64,000 nt of DNA from Algoriphagus marinus (GTDB lineage: Bacteria > Bacteroidota > Bacteroidia > Cytophagales > Cyclobacteriaceae), in assembly GCF_001936475.1 (NCBI RefSeq), contig NZ_MSPQ01000001.1:434001-498000 (forward strand), given 5' to 3'. A model generated the notes under the pieces. That model was not told the DNA's origin, ran no database searches, and saw only the letters and a program-made list of their open reading frames with translations. The position numbers were made by a program, and so were the translations under genes. Positions 51,261 through 60,504 of this stretch are shown here, piece by piece. Every line of letters begins with the position of its first letter. The first letter of the stretch is position 1.

Positions 51261-51611
51261 TTAGAAAGGTAATTTATCCTCTTCACCTTCTGAATGAAAG
51301 GTGTCCACATCTGGCATTGCTGAAGTGCTAGGTGCTGGTGCGCCACCATTTCTATCTACTCGATAGGCTTTTACTTCGGTATACCATCTTCCGTTATATT
51401 CTCTGCTTTCCACGTCAATGCTGAGAGTAACTTGCTCACCCATCCCAATTGCAAATTGATCTATTTTATCTCCCCAAAGTGAAACACATACTTTTTTCGG
51501 GTATTGTCCTTCAGTTTCGATAATAAATTCTTGTTTTCTCCAAGCGTTTCCACTCTTTGAATTTCCACCTACTTCGGGTAGTTTTTGAATTACTTTTCCG
51601 CTTAATTCCAT
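51261..51611 (-). CDS. DUF3127 protein (OB-fold, SSB-like tail)
   Basis: 116 aa. The body (GKVIQKLPEVGGNSKSGNAW, KVCVSLWGDKIDQFAIGMGE, TLSIDVESREYNGRWYTEVK) fits the DUF3127 family, an OB-fold-like protein nearly limited to Bacteroidota. After a flexible Ala/Pro/Ser linker it ends GEEDKLPF, an acidic-hydrophobic tip like the SSB protein-interaction tail (DDDIPF). This suggests single-stranded DNA binding and recruitment of partners; it is inference from tail and fold. It is the first gene of the two-gene operon with the helical protein at 50786. Confidence 0.82.
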   Translation of the reverse strand: MELSGKVIQKLPEVGGNSKSGNAWRKQEFIIETEGQYPKKVCVSLWGDKIDQFAIGMGEQVTLSIDVESREYNGRWYTEVKAYRVDRNGGAPAPSTSAMPDVDTFHSEGEEDKLPF

Positions 51612-51959
51612 TGATTTACTTTTTTTCTTAGATCACGAATGTACACAATGAAGAGGAATCTGAGGAGTCCGAGTTTGTAAAAAAAGACAAATTTTGAATT
51701 CGTATTTAACATTCTTTGGCATTATCATTGGTTGAGGGATTAGTCAAATCAATTATTCTGCAAATAAATGATTGGTTTTTCGAATCATGTCCGATATAAT
51801 CTTTTGATTTATCTGAAGATTTCTTTCTAAGATTAAAATCTTTCGAATTTCTTTGCACAGTTCTAATTGAAATAATACTTTTAGCAACTACAATTTTTAT
51901 TTACCCTAAAGAGATACTATGGCCTAGACCTTTACGTTTATCATAAACCAACTTATAAA
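51612..51959. other. Divergent intergenic region without recognised feature
   Basis: 348 bp between the DUF3127 gene (minus) and the sigma factor (plus), so it must hold two promoters. It is AT-rich, with no open frame of interest, hairpin terminator or repeat that I can see. No convincing promoter pair could be fixed. Confidence 0.5.
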
Positions 51960-52562
51960 ATGAGTAAGCGAATAGGTCCTAAGGACAGCGAATTGATCGC
52001 TCAGTATCGAAATGGCAGTGATGCTGCCTTTGATCTTTTAGTAGATCGGTACCAAAGCAAAATTTACACTACCATTGTTTTGATCGTTAAGGATCAAAAA
52101 GTTGCGGAAGACTTGCTTCAAGATGTTTTTGTCAAGGTAGTGAATACACTTCACTCAGATAAATACAATGAGGAGGGGAAATTTCAACCATGGGTGATGC
52201 GTATAGCACATAATCTGGCAATTGATTATTTCAGAAAAGCCAAGCGCTATCCTACCATTGTCATGGAAGACGGGTCTAATGTGTTGAATTCTCTAAGATT
52301 TGCAGAGGAAAATGTTGAAGATCGTCAAATAAGAGAAGATAATATTGAGCTGGTAAAGCGCCTCATTGAGGAGCTTCCTGAGGCTCAAAAGGAAGTGTTG
52401 ATCATGCGACATTACTTGGATTTGAGTTTTCAGGAAATTGCGGATCAAACAGGAGTGAGTATCAATACCGCTTTAGGAAGAATGCGGTACGCTTTAATAC
52501 ATCTTAGAAAAAAAATGAAACAATTAAACATTGCCTATGACAAAACAATTTACCCAAAATGA
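51960..52562 (+). CDS. ECF-type RNA polymerase sigma factor
   Basis: 200 aa. Region 2 (about 18-90) has DLLQDVFVKVVNTL and the DNA-melting stretch QPWVMRIAHNLAIDYFRKAK; region 4 (about 130-190) has LPEAQKEVLIMRHYLDLSFQ followed by EIADQTGVSINTALGRM. It directs RNA polymerase to a special set of promoters. A 77-residue gene overlaps its 3' end in place of a classical membrane anti-sigma factor. The overlap (26 bp) couples their translation, so the small protein probably regulates it. No extra C-terminal domain. Confidence 0.93.
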   Translation: MSKRIGPKDSELIAQYRNGSDAAFDLLVDRYQSKIYTTIVLIVKDQKVAEDLLQDVFVKVVNTLHSDKYNEEGKFQPWVMRIAHNLAIDYFRKAKRYPTIVMEDGSNVLNSLRFAEENVEDRQIREDNIELVKRLIEELPEAQKEVLIMRHYLDLSFQEIADQTGVSINTALGRMRYALIHLRKKMKQLNIAYDKTIYPK

Positions 52563-52770
52563 CCTGATCAGGTATATCTATCAGGAAATGAAGGAGGTAG
52601 AAAAAGAACTCTTGGTGCAAGCCTTACATAGTGATGATTCACTTATGGAAGAATACATTGAATTGCTGAGCACAATAGAGCAAGTGGATCAAATCCAACT
52701 TCAGCCTTCCGCAAGTGTAGTAAATGCCATTAAAGATATGGCTCATTCTACGGGACTCCAGCGAGTCTAA
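52537..52770 (+). CDS. Small cytoplasmic protein coupled to the sigma factor (possible regulator)
   Basis: 77 aa from the ATG at 52537; the frame is open two codons earlier (TTG). It overlaps the sigma gene by 26 bp. The sequence is helical and acidic (DLIRYIYQEMKEVEKELLVQ, DDSLMEEYIELLSTIEQVD) with no membrane segment or zinc-binding anti-sigma motif seen. The first half resembles the N-terminal helices of anti-sigma factors, so it may bind the sigma factor, but this is only suggested by position. A terminator follows. Confidence 0.65.
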   Translation: MTKQFTQNDLIRYIYQEMKEVEKELLVQALHSDDSLMEEYIELLSTIEQVDQIQLQPSASVVNAIKDMAHSTGLQRV

Positions 52771-52780
52771 ATCCCTTGGT

Positions 52781-52805
52781 AACCCGGCATTGTCCGGGTT
52801 TTTTT
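52781..52805 (+). terminator. Intrinsic terminator after the sigma-factor pair
   Basis: AACCCGG (52781-52787) and CCGGGTT (52794-52800) pair around CATTGT, followed by T to 52805. Confidence 0.92.
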
Positions 52806-53667
52806 ATTCTAAATTTTGCTCCAAAAAGCTAGCAGCATCTTTAAATGCTTGTGAATAAGTCAGATCATTGAATCCATGACCTTGGTTTTCAATTCGCTTG
52901 TATTCAAATCGAGCTGATACCGCATTCAGTTTGTCTGCAAAAAGATCGCTTTGCCAGACAGGTACTACGGTGTCGCTTGTCCCATGAAAGAAAATTGTAG
53001 GAACTACCGCCCCCCGGATAAAATTACTTGGGCTGGAATCTAAATAGGAACTTGCCTTTTCTTCAGGATTACCACCCAGCAAAGCATTAAGGCCGAGTTG
53101 AGTGATTTGATTATAAGTATAAAGCGAAACTAAATCGCTTGGAGGAAAGAATGCAATTACTGCTTTAATATTTCCAATAGTTTGATGTTTGTAGCTATGA
53201 AGTAATGCCAAATGACCCCCAGCGCTGGCACCAGCCAAGATAATTTGGTCAGAGATATTCCAATTCACAGTTTGTAATTGAATCGATCTCACTGCTGCAA
53301 TCACGTCGTTTTCTTGTGTAGGAAATTTATTGTCTCCCGTTAAGAAGTCAAAAAGTCGATAATTAATGGAGGCGATGGCATATTCAGGGAATTCTCTTTG
53401 GAAAGACTGCCTAAACTGGAGAAATTCTTCCTTGCTTCCATCTATCCATCCCCCACCATGTATATATATAATGAGTGGTGTATTTTCTCTAGACCTTCCT
53501 TTTGGGAGAAATAAATCGAATAGTTGATTTGTCTCATTGCCATAAGATTGATCAAAAAGATCCAAGGCAGGTAATTCACCTGCCATGGGACTCTCAGTAT
53601 TCTCGCTACAGTTCCATAGTAGAATGCTGAATGAAAGTAGGAAGATTGATCGGTAAAGTATTTTCAT
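52804..53667 (-). CDS. Alpha/beta hydrolase (hormone-sensitive-lipase-like esterase), lipoprotein
   Basis: 287 aa. Lipobox cysteine C20 (SILLWNC) suggests attachment to the membrane. The oxyanion block HGGGW is at 70-74, the nucleophile elbow GASAGG holds S148, and the later HGTSDTVVP and NQGHGF supply the Asp and His. This is the esterase/lipase pattern with HGGGW, also used by xylan and feruloyl esterases of Bacteroidota. The substrate is unknown. It lies 10 bp downstream (in its direction) of the aldehyde dehydrogenase and shares that operon. Confidence 0.88.
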   Translation of the reverse strand: MKILYRSIFLLSFSILLWNCSENTESPMAGELPALDLFDQSYGNETNQLFDLFLPKGRSRENTPLIIYIHGGGWIDGSKEEFLQFRQSFQREFPEYAIASINYRLFDFLTGDNKFPTQENDVIAAVRSIQLQTVNWNISDQIILAGASAGGHLALLHSYKHQTIGNIKAVIAFFPPSDLVSLYTYNQITQLGLNALLGGNPEEKASSYLDSSPSNFIRGAVVPTIFFHGTSDTVVPVWQSDLFADKLNAVSARFEYKRIENQGHGFNDLTYSQAFKDAASFLEQNLE

Positions 53668-53677
53668 TTGTGGTAGG

Positions 53678-55114
53678 TTAAAACCATTTGATTAATGATT
53701 GGACAATCTTTTGAGCAGCAGCACCATAAGGAGGTCGAAGTAAAGTTGCATTATTTAATCCCACTCGTTGCTTCAGCACTCCCTTTTCATTTGAAAAGGC
53801 CAAGAATCCATAATGTCCATGAGCTTTGCCTATTCCACTATTATTTACCCCTCCAAAAGGCATCTCCAAATCTAGGAAATGAATCACACAATCATTGATC
53901 ATAGCATTGCCAGAACTCGTCTCTTGAATAACTCGGGCGGAGTTTGTAGTGTTTGATCCGAAATAATAAAGCGCAAGTGGTTTGGGCTTCCCGTTAATGT
54001 AGGAAATGGCCTCATCAAGCTTGGAAAAAGTCTTGATTGGAAGGATTGGGCCAAAGATTTCTTCTTCCATAAGAACCATGTCATCGCTTAAGGAGCTGAC
54101 CAATGTTGGTTCAATGTATCGGGAAGGCGCATCGTATTTCCCTCCAAATTCAATTATCGCCCCTTTTTGAATCCCCTCTTTGAGGCTTGAGACCAATCTT
54201 TCAAAATGCCGATCGTTGATTATCCTAGCCAGATCAGGTGACTTGTCAATACCTTTAAATTTTGGATCATACATGTTTTTAAGTGCAACCTTCAGCTCCA
54301 TCAATAACTTCTCTTTGCTTTCCTCATGTACTAATAGGTAATCTGGCGCTACGCAGGTTTGTCCACAATTGATGAACTTTCCAAAAACTAGTTTCTCAGC
54401 AGCATCCTTCAAATTAGCATCTTGATCAATAATTACAGGAGACTTTCCGCCTAGCTCCAAAGTGACCGAAGTCAAATTCTCTGCAGCAGCTTTCATTATA
54501 ATTTTTCCCACCGCAGGACTACCTGTAAAAAAAATATGATCAAAGGGTAGCTTCAAAAGCTCTTGAGCTACCTCTGATTCGCCTTGAAAAACAGCAACCT
54601 CTGAAGGGTCAAATAACTCAGAAATCATTTTCTCAATAAGAGAAGAAGTATTTGGCGTTAGCTCGGAAGGTTTTATGATCGCAGTACATCCTGCGGCTAA
54701 GGCAGAAACTAACGGGCCTATTGCAAGATTAAAGGGATAATTCCAAGGCGCAATAATCAAGGCACATCCTTTTGGCTCATAGTATATTTTGCCACTGGTC
54801 CCAAGTAAGGGAAGCGGGGTTGAAACAGACTTAGGTTTCATCCATGTTTTTAAATTCTTGATTGCATGGTTGATTTCTGAGGTCACAGTGTAGATTTCCG
54901 ATAGATCTGTTTCGATCGGGGGTTTTTGAAAATCAGCCAATAATACTTCTTGAATATCCTTTTGATGTTCTTTTATCCATTCACGAATACTTTTTAGGCG
55001 CGAAATGCGATCTGATGCAGTTGAAATTCTCCAAGAATTAGCGGTCTTCTTTTGTAAAAGAAAGGTGCTTAAGAAAACTTCTGGTTCAATTGAATTTTCA
55101 GATAAGGTTGCCAT
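53678..55114 (-). CDS. Aldehyde dehydrogenase, class 3-like (NAD(P)-dependent)
   Basis: 478 aa from the ATG at 55114, where MATLSENS begins; the extension to 55177 has no support. The catalytic cysteine is C254 (NCGQTCVAPDY) and the general base E220 (TLELGGKSP); N125 lies in IAPWNYPFNL. The C-terminal part has MPFGGVNNSGIGKAHG. The GQTCVAPDY variation is typical of the ALDH3 (fatty/aromatic aldehyde) group. The protein ends with a hydrophobic-looking stretch. It forms an operon with the esterase, so they may process an ester-derived aldehyde, which is inference. Confidence 0.93.
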   Translation of the reverse strand: MATLSENSIEPEVFLSTFLLQKKTANSWRISTASDRISRLKSIREWIKEHQKDIQEVLLADFQKPPIETDLSEIYTVTSEINHAIKNLKTWMKPKSVSTPLPLLGTSGKIYYEPKGCALIIAPWNYPFNLAIGPLVSALAAGCTAIIKPSELTPNTSSLIEKMISELFDPSEVAVFQGESEVAQELLKLPFDHIFFTGSPAVGKIIMKAAAENLTSVTLELGGKSPVIIDQDANLKDAAEKLVFGKFINCGQTCVAPDYLLVHEESKEKLLMELKVALKNMYDPKFKGIDKSPDLARIINDRHFERLVSSLKEGIQKGAIIEFGGKYDAPSRYIEPTLVSSLSDDMVLMEEEIFGPILPIKTFSKLDEAISYINGKPKPLALYYFGSNTTNSARVIQETSSGNAMINDCVIHFLDLEMPFGGVNNSGIGKAHGHYGFLAFSNEKGVLKQRVGLNNATLLRPPYGAAAQKIVQSLIKWF

Positions 55115-55543
55115 TGATTTTAGGAGTTTGGGAAATAGAATAATCCGGAAGTAGATAAAACCTTCCTTAAGATACATGGATGTAAATTCAGATTAGGTTT
55201 TGATTTTGTTTTTTGATGAGTATCAAAAAAATCTACTTCATTTTAAACCATAACCCTCAACTCTCAGAGATTTTTTGAATGTTTAAAATATTGTTTCACA
55301 TTAAAAAAATTGTATTACAAATCAAAAAAGAAGGGTATGAAAGACAATAAAGTGTATTTTTACCTGTAGTGAATTATTATGAATAGAAATTTTTGTTGTA
55401 TTAAGTTTTTTTAAGTGATGAAAATCAACTCCTAAAAAAACAAATGGGCGATTTATAATAAATTTTTTTAAAGCATTAAGTAAATGATAGTGAGTGTATT
55501 ATACAAATAAGTTTACGAACAAGAAATTTTAAAATAAAACGAT
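55115..55543. other. AT-rich divergent intergenic region before the T9SS adhesin
   Basis: 429 bp with no credible gene, very AT-rich and full of A/T runs in the second half. No hairpin terminator or repeat of note was seen, only short TTGT/ACAA-type inverted repeats at about 55308-55318. The region must carry the promoter of the adhesin operon. Confidence 0.45.
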
Positions 55544-58500
55544 ATGGACATTTCATCCACTAGTCATTTCATCCGAATCCATTTTTTGTGGAAGGGGGTT
55601 TTGAAAAGAAATAAATCTTATGGTCCGATGAACTTATTAAAAATTGGAGTAATTCTTCTGTTATTTTTTTCAAACATAAGTTCAGGATTTTCTCAAAGTG
55701 GAATTGGCGATCCGATTTTTCTTGAAACTTTTGGGAAGGTTGGAGATAACCCAGCCGAGGAAGATTCCTTCAACGATGGAGCCGGAGCTGATGTGTATTT
55801 TAAAAGACAAGGACTTTCGTATATAAACTCAATTGACTTTTTCTCACCGGCACTTTGGACTAACATTGAAAGCCAGAAAACAGATTATCAGAAATCTCAT
55901 GAATTGTTTTCCAGAAAAATCGAAATTACCCCGCTTGGAGATGGAAGAGGTTATACACTTCCGCTACCTCAGTCAGTAATTGATGGAAACTGGGGTCCGG
56001 CCTATGTCGATTATCTGGAAAATTCCATAGGACTTCCTCCTGAAGGTGGTAAAGGTGGCTATTCAATAGTAACTGACACTCGAGGTTATTATAATGAATA
56101 TTTTGTTTCAAGTCCTGATCATACAGATGATGAAAATGGCTACATGCTGTTGGTAGATGCTCATAGTTCTACGACGACCTATTTTACTAGAAAAATCGAA
56201 GGACTGTGTGGAGGAGATTATTTTAGATTTTCAACTTGGATAATTGATTTAAACACCTCTGATGAGCAAGAACCTGATGGTGGAGGTGGCTTGGAAAGTA
56301 GTGCCCATCCAAGAGTTCGATTCGATATTTTTAGAGTAAATAGTGATGGTTCAAAAGGGGAATTGATTTCCTCCCGAACTACCACTGACAGTGAGGTCAA
56401 GCCTAGACATAATTGGTATGAGCTTAAATTTGATTTTCAGCTTCCTTCAGATCAAACAGGTGTATTCTTAGAAATCACGAATGTAGTTCCCAATCAATAT
56501 GGAAACGATTTGGCCATTGACGATATCAGTTTTTCGCCTCTTGGGCCTGAAGCTATACTGGAATCGGCAGATGCAATTTGTCCGGGTGATGATCCACTTT
56601 TGAGAGCAAGAACAATAAATTCGCTATACCCTTTCTTTGAAAATCATTTTCAACTCCAATATCGGCCAGTTGGTGCTACTTCTAGTTGGATTAACATTGG
56701 TAGTTCGATTGTAAACTCTGATGTGGACGCTACGGTATCTTTTCCAAACCCATATTTGAATTTAGACCCAAACGAGAGTTTTGAATTTAGGGTACTAGTT
56801 GCAGCAAGCAACGAAACGTTAATAAATTCTAACTGTAGAGTGGTTTCGGAGAAAGTTGTTAACGTTTATGCACATAATGTCGAGTTGGAGTCGTCTGACA
56901 CAAATATTTGCGAAGGGAGCTCTGCTTTGATTACCTCAAACCTCACAGATACTTTAACGACTACTGAGTTAAATTATATCTACCTATGGGAAAGACAGAC
57001 CGATTCCGGATGGGAAACAGTGACGGATTCAGATGGTGATAAAACGAAATTAGTGCTGGAAAATGTCACAAGAAGTTCAATATATAGACTCACAGTATCA
57101 GTAGAAGGAGCACAAGAATGTGCCTCAAAAACTGATGAAATATCCATTGAGGTAACCGAAATTAAAAGCGCAGGAGGAAATGGAACTCTGACTATTTGTG
57201 AGGGTACTAGTCTAGATGATGCATTGCTGTTTGGTTCCCTAGAAGGAAATCCAACTCCAGGTGGGATTTGGACAAATGTAGGCAATGTGTACACCTACAC
57301 AGTAGCTCCAACTTCACCATGTACACTGGCATCGATGGCCACTGTAACTTTGTCTTTCATAAACTGTACACTAACACCAAGTTTGAGTATTGAAAAAGTG
57401 GCAGATAAAAAAGTTGTATCTGAAGAAGGTGAGATAATCACATATACTTTGACAGTGACCAATACCGGAAACCTTCCCTTGACTAATATCGATGTTATGG
57501 ATCCTCTTACTGGTTTCGTAGACATGATAGATGAATTGGTGCCAGGCGATTCTAAAACTTTTTCTACTACTTATTCAGTGACTCTCACGGATCTTTTGGA
57601 GGGAAAAATTGTCAATGTTGCTGTAGTCTCGGCAATAGATCCAAACGGTGGAGATGAAGATGTTAAGGATGAGGATGAGGAAATCGTCACGGTAGACTGC
57701 TTAGATAATACGCTAATCACAGGCGTCATTTTAAATAATTTGACTGGAGAGCCATTAGCCGGGGTACCTGTCACATTGCTTCCACAAGAGGGGACAATTG
57801 GTGAACAGCTAATCGTAGTAACAGGGGAAGATGGTAGGTATATATTCAAGGATTTTGTTCCTGGACAGTACCTAGTACAGGTTCAGGATGCTAATTTAAA
57901 TAGCTCTAGAGGTCTTTATCCGGTAGAAAGCTCTTTGTTCTTTACTTTAATTGAAGTTTGTGAATTTCAGGTCAAAGACTTTAGGTATGAGATCTACGAT
58001 GGAATAGTATTAGGAGATTTCGTATGGTATGATCTGAACGGTGATGGAATCCAAAATGAATGGTTTGATGCTGACGGGGATGGCCAAGTCACTCAAAACC
58101 CAATTAATAGCACTCCTATTAATATAAGAGCATGGGAATGGTTTGATCTAAATGGTGATGGAAGATATGATGGTCCTGAGAATGAAGGTGAATTGAATAA
58201 AGCAGGATTCGGAAATGATCAGAGCGCAAACATTAAAGTCACTGGACCAAATAGTTTTGAAGAAGATATCATTGTAGGGATCCTTGGCTATTGGAGATCT
58301 AGACCAGATGCTGGCTCAGGGGAATATACTGCAACCATGATTGTCGATAACTTTATTAAAGATCAGGCATCTTTCATGAGGAGCTTTAATAAAGTAACTG
58401 TTCTTCCGGGCTCTGGAAGTAGAATGACAGATATAAATGGGGTCCGAATTGAAGAGCAATGTGGTTTGACCACAGAGGGTAGCATTACTAGAACTACGAG

Positions 58501-59515
58501 CTCAACGGATAAAGTCTTCCTAGATATGGACTTTGGTTGGAGATGTTTGGATGAAGAAATCGAGATCATTGCTAATGATGATGACTTTGGAACTTACTTC
58601 CTGAGCTATGGAGGAGTTTTGGGTAATATTCTGACTAATGATCTTCTTGATGGTCAAGAACCAGATCCAGCAGATGTGGATATCATATTCATTGACTTTG
58701 GAGGCTTGCTGGGTGTATCAGTAGATGAAAATGGAGTACTCACTTTGATTCCTGGCTTGAATCCAGCTGGAACCTACACCCTCACTTATGTCTTGAGCGA
58801 GACAGCCTTCCCGGATAATCAGGATCAGGCTACAGTCAACATTACAATCATAAATGATCAAGTGGATCTTGCGGTGGTGAAGACCAGCTTCGAGGCAGAA
58901 GTCTATGAAGGAGATGAATTCGAGTATGAGATTACCTTGAGTAATATTGGAGGTACTCCAGCAACCAATGTGGTATTAATAGATGATCTTCCCAATGGGC
59001 TTACATATTTAAGTTCAACCATTGTAAGCGTAAATGACAGTCAAATACAAGTGGGAGCACCGGCAGTCACAGGTAGTCGAATCACCTGGACTATTCCGTT
59101 TTTACCAGCTGATGGAGTGGTAGTGATACGAGTTAAAGTTCAGGCTGGCGATGCAGGGACAATTACCAACTTGGTTGGAGTGAGCTCGGATGAAGATGAC
59201 ACCAACGAGCTCGATAATCAAGGCGATGATGTGAATCAGGTCATACCGTTCAGAATTCCTAATGTGATCACACCAAATCAAGATGGAGACAACGATTCAT
59301 TCGAGATCAAAGGTCTTGGCAAGTTTGTAAGCAATGAGATTGTGATTATTAATAGATATGGTGACCATGTCTTCGAGAGAGAGAATTATCAGAATGATTG
59401 GGACGCACCTGGTCAAGTGGCTGGTACTTACTTCTACATTTTGACCACAGTAGATAAAGCTGGGAAAAGCCATGTGTATAAAGGCTGGATTCAGGTAATA
59501 AAGAACGAAGAATAA
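55544..59515 (+). CDS. Large type IX-secreted surface adhesin with type B sorting domain
   Basis: 1323 aa. Either the ATG at 55544 or the one at 55628 (MNLLKIGVILLLFFSNISSG) can start it; the latter begins a clean signal peptide. The first part is a lectin/CUB-like beta domain (AIDDISFSPLG at about 325-335). Ig-like regions follow, then DUF11 repeats (LSIEKVADKKVVSEEGEIIT, about 620; VDLAVVKTSFEAEVYEGDEF, about 1106) and an SdrD-B-like block (GVILNNLTGEPLAGVPVTLL). The last ~85 residues (IPNVITPNQDGDNDSFEIKG to the end) form the gliding-motility type B sorting domain. It is exported by the T9SS, with the PorP/SprF partner following 12 bp later. Confidence 0.95.
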   Translation: MDISSTSHFIRIHFLWKGVLKRNKSYGPMNLLKIGVILLLFFSNISSGFSQSGIGDPIFLETFGKVGDNPAEEDSFNDGAGADVYFKRQGLSYINSIDFFSPALWTNIESQKTDYQKSHELFSRKIEITPLGDGRGYTLPLPQSVIDGNWGPAYVDYLENSIGLPPEGGKGGYSIVTDTRGYYNEYFVSSPDHTDDENGYMLLVDAHSSTTTYFTRKIEGLCGGDYFRFSTWIIDLNTSDEQEPDGGGGLESSAHPRVRFDIFRVNSDGSKGELISSRTTTDSEVKPRHNWYELKFDFQLPSDQTGVFLEITNVVPNQYGNDLAIDDISFSPLGPEAILESADAICPGDDPLLRARTINSLYPFFENHFQLQYRPVGATSSWINIGSSIVNSDVDATVSFPNPYLNLDPNESFEFRVLVAASNETLINSNCRVVSEKVVNVYAHNVELESSDTNICEGSSALITSNLTDTLTTTELNYIYLWERQTDSGWETVTDSDGDKTKLVLENVTRSSIYRLTVSVEGAQECASKTDEISIEVTEIKSAGGNGTLTICEGTSLDDALLFGSLEGNPTPGGIWTNVGNVYTYTVAPTSPCTLASMATVTLSFINCTLTPSLSIEKVADKKVVSEEGEIITYTLTVTNTGNLPLTNIDVMDPLTGFVDMIDELVPGDSKTFSTTYSVTLTDLLEGKIVNVAVVSAIDPNGGDEDVKDEDEEIVTVDCLDNTLITGVILNNLTGEPLAGVPVTLLPQEGTIGEQLIVVTGEDGRYIFKDFVPGQYLVQVQDANLNSSRGLYPVESSLFFTLIEVCEFQVKDFRYEIYDGIVLGDFVWYDLNGDGIQNEWFDADGDGQVTQNPINSTPINIRAWEWFDLNGDGRYDGPENEGELNKAGFGNDQSANIKVTGPNSFEEDIIVGILGYWRSRPDAGSGEYTATMIVDNFIKDQASFMRSFNKVTVLPGSGSRMTDINGVRIEEQCGLTTEGSITRTTSSTDKVFLDMDFGWRCLDEEIEIIANDDDFGTYFLSYGGVLGNILTNDLLDGQEPDPADVDIIFIDFGGLLGVSVDENGVLTLIPGLNPAGTYTLTYVLSETAFPDNQDQATVNITIINDQVDLAVVKTSFEAEVYEGDEFEYEITLSNIGGTPATNVVLIDDLPNGLTYLSSTIVSVNDSQIQVGAPAVTGSRITWTIPFLPADGVVVIRVKVQAGDAGTITNLVGVSSDEDDTNELDNQGDDVNQVIPFRIPNVITPNQDGDNDSFEIKGLGKFVSNEIVIINRYGDHVFERENYQNDWDAPGQVAGTYFYILTTVDKAGKSHVYKGWIQVIKNEE

Positions 59516-59527
59516 AATCGAAGCGAT

Positions 59528-60502
59528 ATGAAAATGACTTTTAAAATCACAGGACTAGCCTTCATACTGACCTTTATGGTCAGTGGGGTTACTTTTGGAC
59601 AGCAGCTTCCCCAGTTTAGCCAGTATATTTTCAATGGGTTGCATATCAATCCGGGATATGCGGGTTACAAAGGGGAACCCTACATCCAGAGTACGTATCG
59701 AAGTCAGTGGGTAAATTTCCCAGGAGCTCCTGAGACGTTTACCGTGACAGCGGACTTGAGTGCCAATGAAGGAACAATGGGTTTTGGAGTATCGCTAATG
59801 AGTGATAACCTTGGACCGGCAAAAACCACAGGAGGCCTGCTTACCTATGCATATCGGATCCAGACTGGAACAAATAGCTACTTAGGTTTGGGTGTGAGTG
59901 CGGGTTTTTCACAATACTCGATCGATGGTTCGATGCTGGATCCAAATGATTTTCCTGACTCAGAAATCCCAGAGGGTCGAATCAACTTGCTGACACCGAA
60001 TCTGAACTCCGGTTTGTTTTTCCATAATAAGAAGTTTTATGCTGGATTCAGTGTGTATAATATGGTTGGGAAGAAAGCCTTGGAAAAAGAAGATGTGGCC
60101 TTGGCATATCATGATTTTCACTATTATTTGACTGCCGGGTATTTGTTCGATCTTTCAACTAATGTAAAGTTTAAGCCTAGCTTTCTGATCAAGGAAGTAA
60201 AAGGTGCTCCTACGAGTTATGATATCAACGCAATGTTCCTGTTTATGGAGCGGCTTTGGGTAGGTGGAAGTTATCGAAGCAATATGAAGATCTGGAATGA
60301 TAATTTGCAAGACGGTCTAAATAAGCGTAATGCTGTAGCTGCGATTATAGAGATTTTCCCTACAGAGCGTTTACGACTTGGTTATGCTTATGATCATAAC
60401 CTAAATGTGCTGAATGCATACCGAAATAATTCTCATGAGCTTTCGGTAGGCTTCTATATGATTCCTAGAAAAGCGGTAATGAAAAATCAAAGATGGTTCT
60501 GA
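59528..60502 (+). CDS. PorP/SprF family type IX secretion membrane protein
   Basis: 324 aa. Signal peptide ending before QQLPQFSQYIFNG; QYIFNGLHINPGYAGYKGEP and the following beta-barrel strands are the PorP/SprF pattern. These outer-membrane barrels receive type B T9SS cargo and usually stand just downstream of their adhesin, exactly as here (12 bp). It probably anchors or folds the upstream adhesin with the OmpA protein. The start MKMTFKITGLAF begins the signal peptide. Confidence 0.95.
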   Translation: MKMTFKITGLAFILTFMVSGVTFGQQLPQFSQYIFNGLHINPGYAGYKGEPYIQSTYRSQWVNFPGAPETFTVTADLSANEGTMGFGVSLMSDNLGPAKTTGGLLTYAYRIQTGTNSYLGLGVSAGFSQYSIDGSMLDPNDFPDSEIPEGRINLLTPNLNSGLFFHNKKFYAGFSVYNMVGKKALEKEDVALAYHDFHYYLTAGYLFDLSTNVKFKPSFLIKEVKGAPTSYDINAMFLFMERLWVGGSYRSNMKIWNDNLQDGLNKRNAVAAIIEIFPTERLRLGYAYDHNLNVLNAYRNNSHELSVGFYMIPRKAVMKNQRWF

Positions 60503-60504
60503 TT

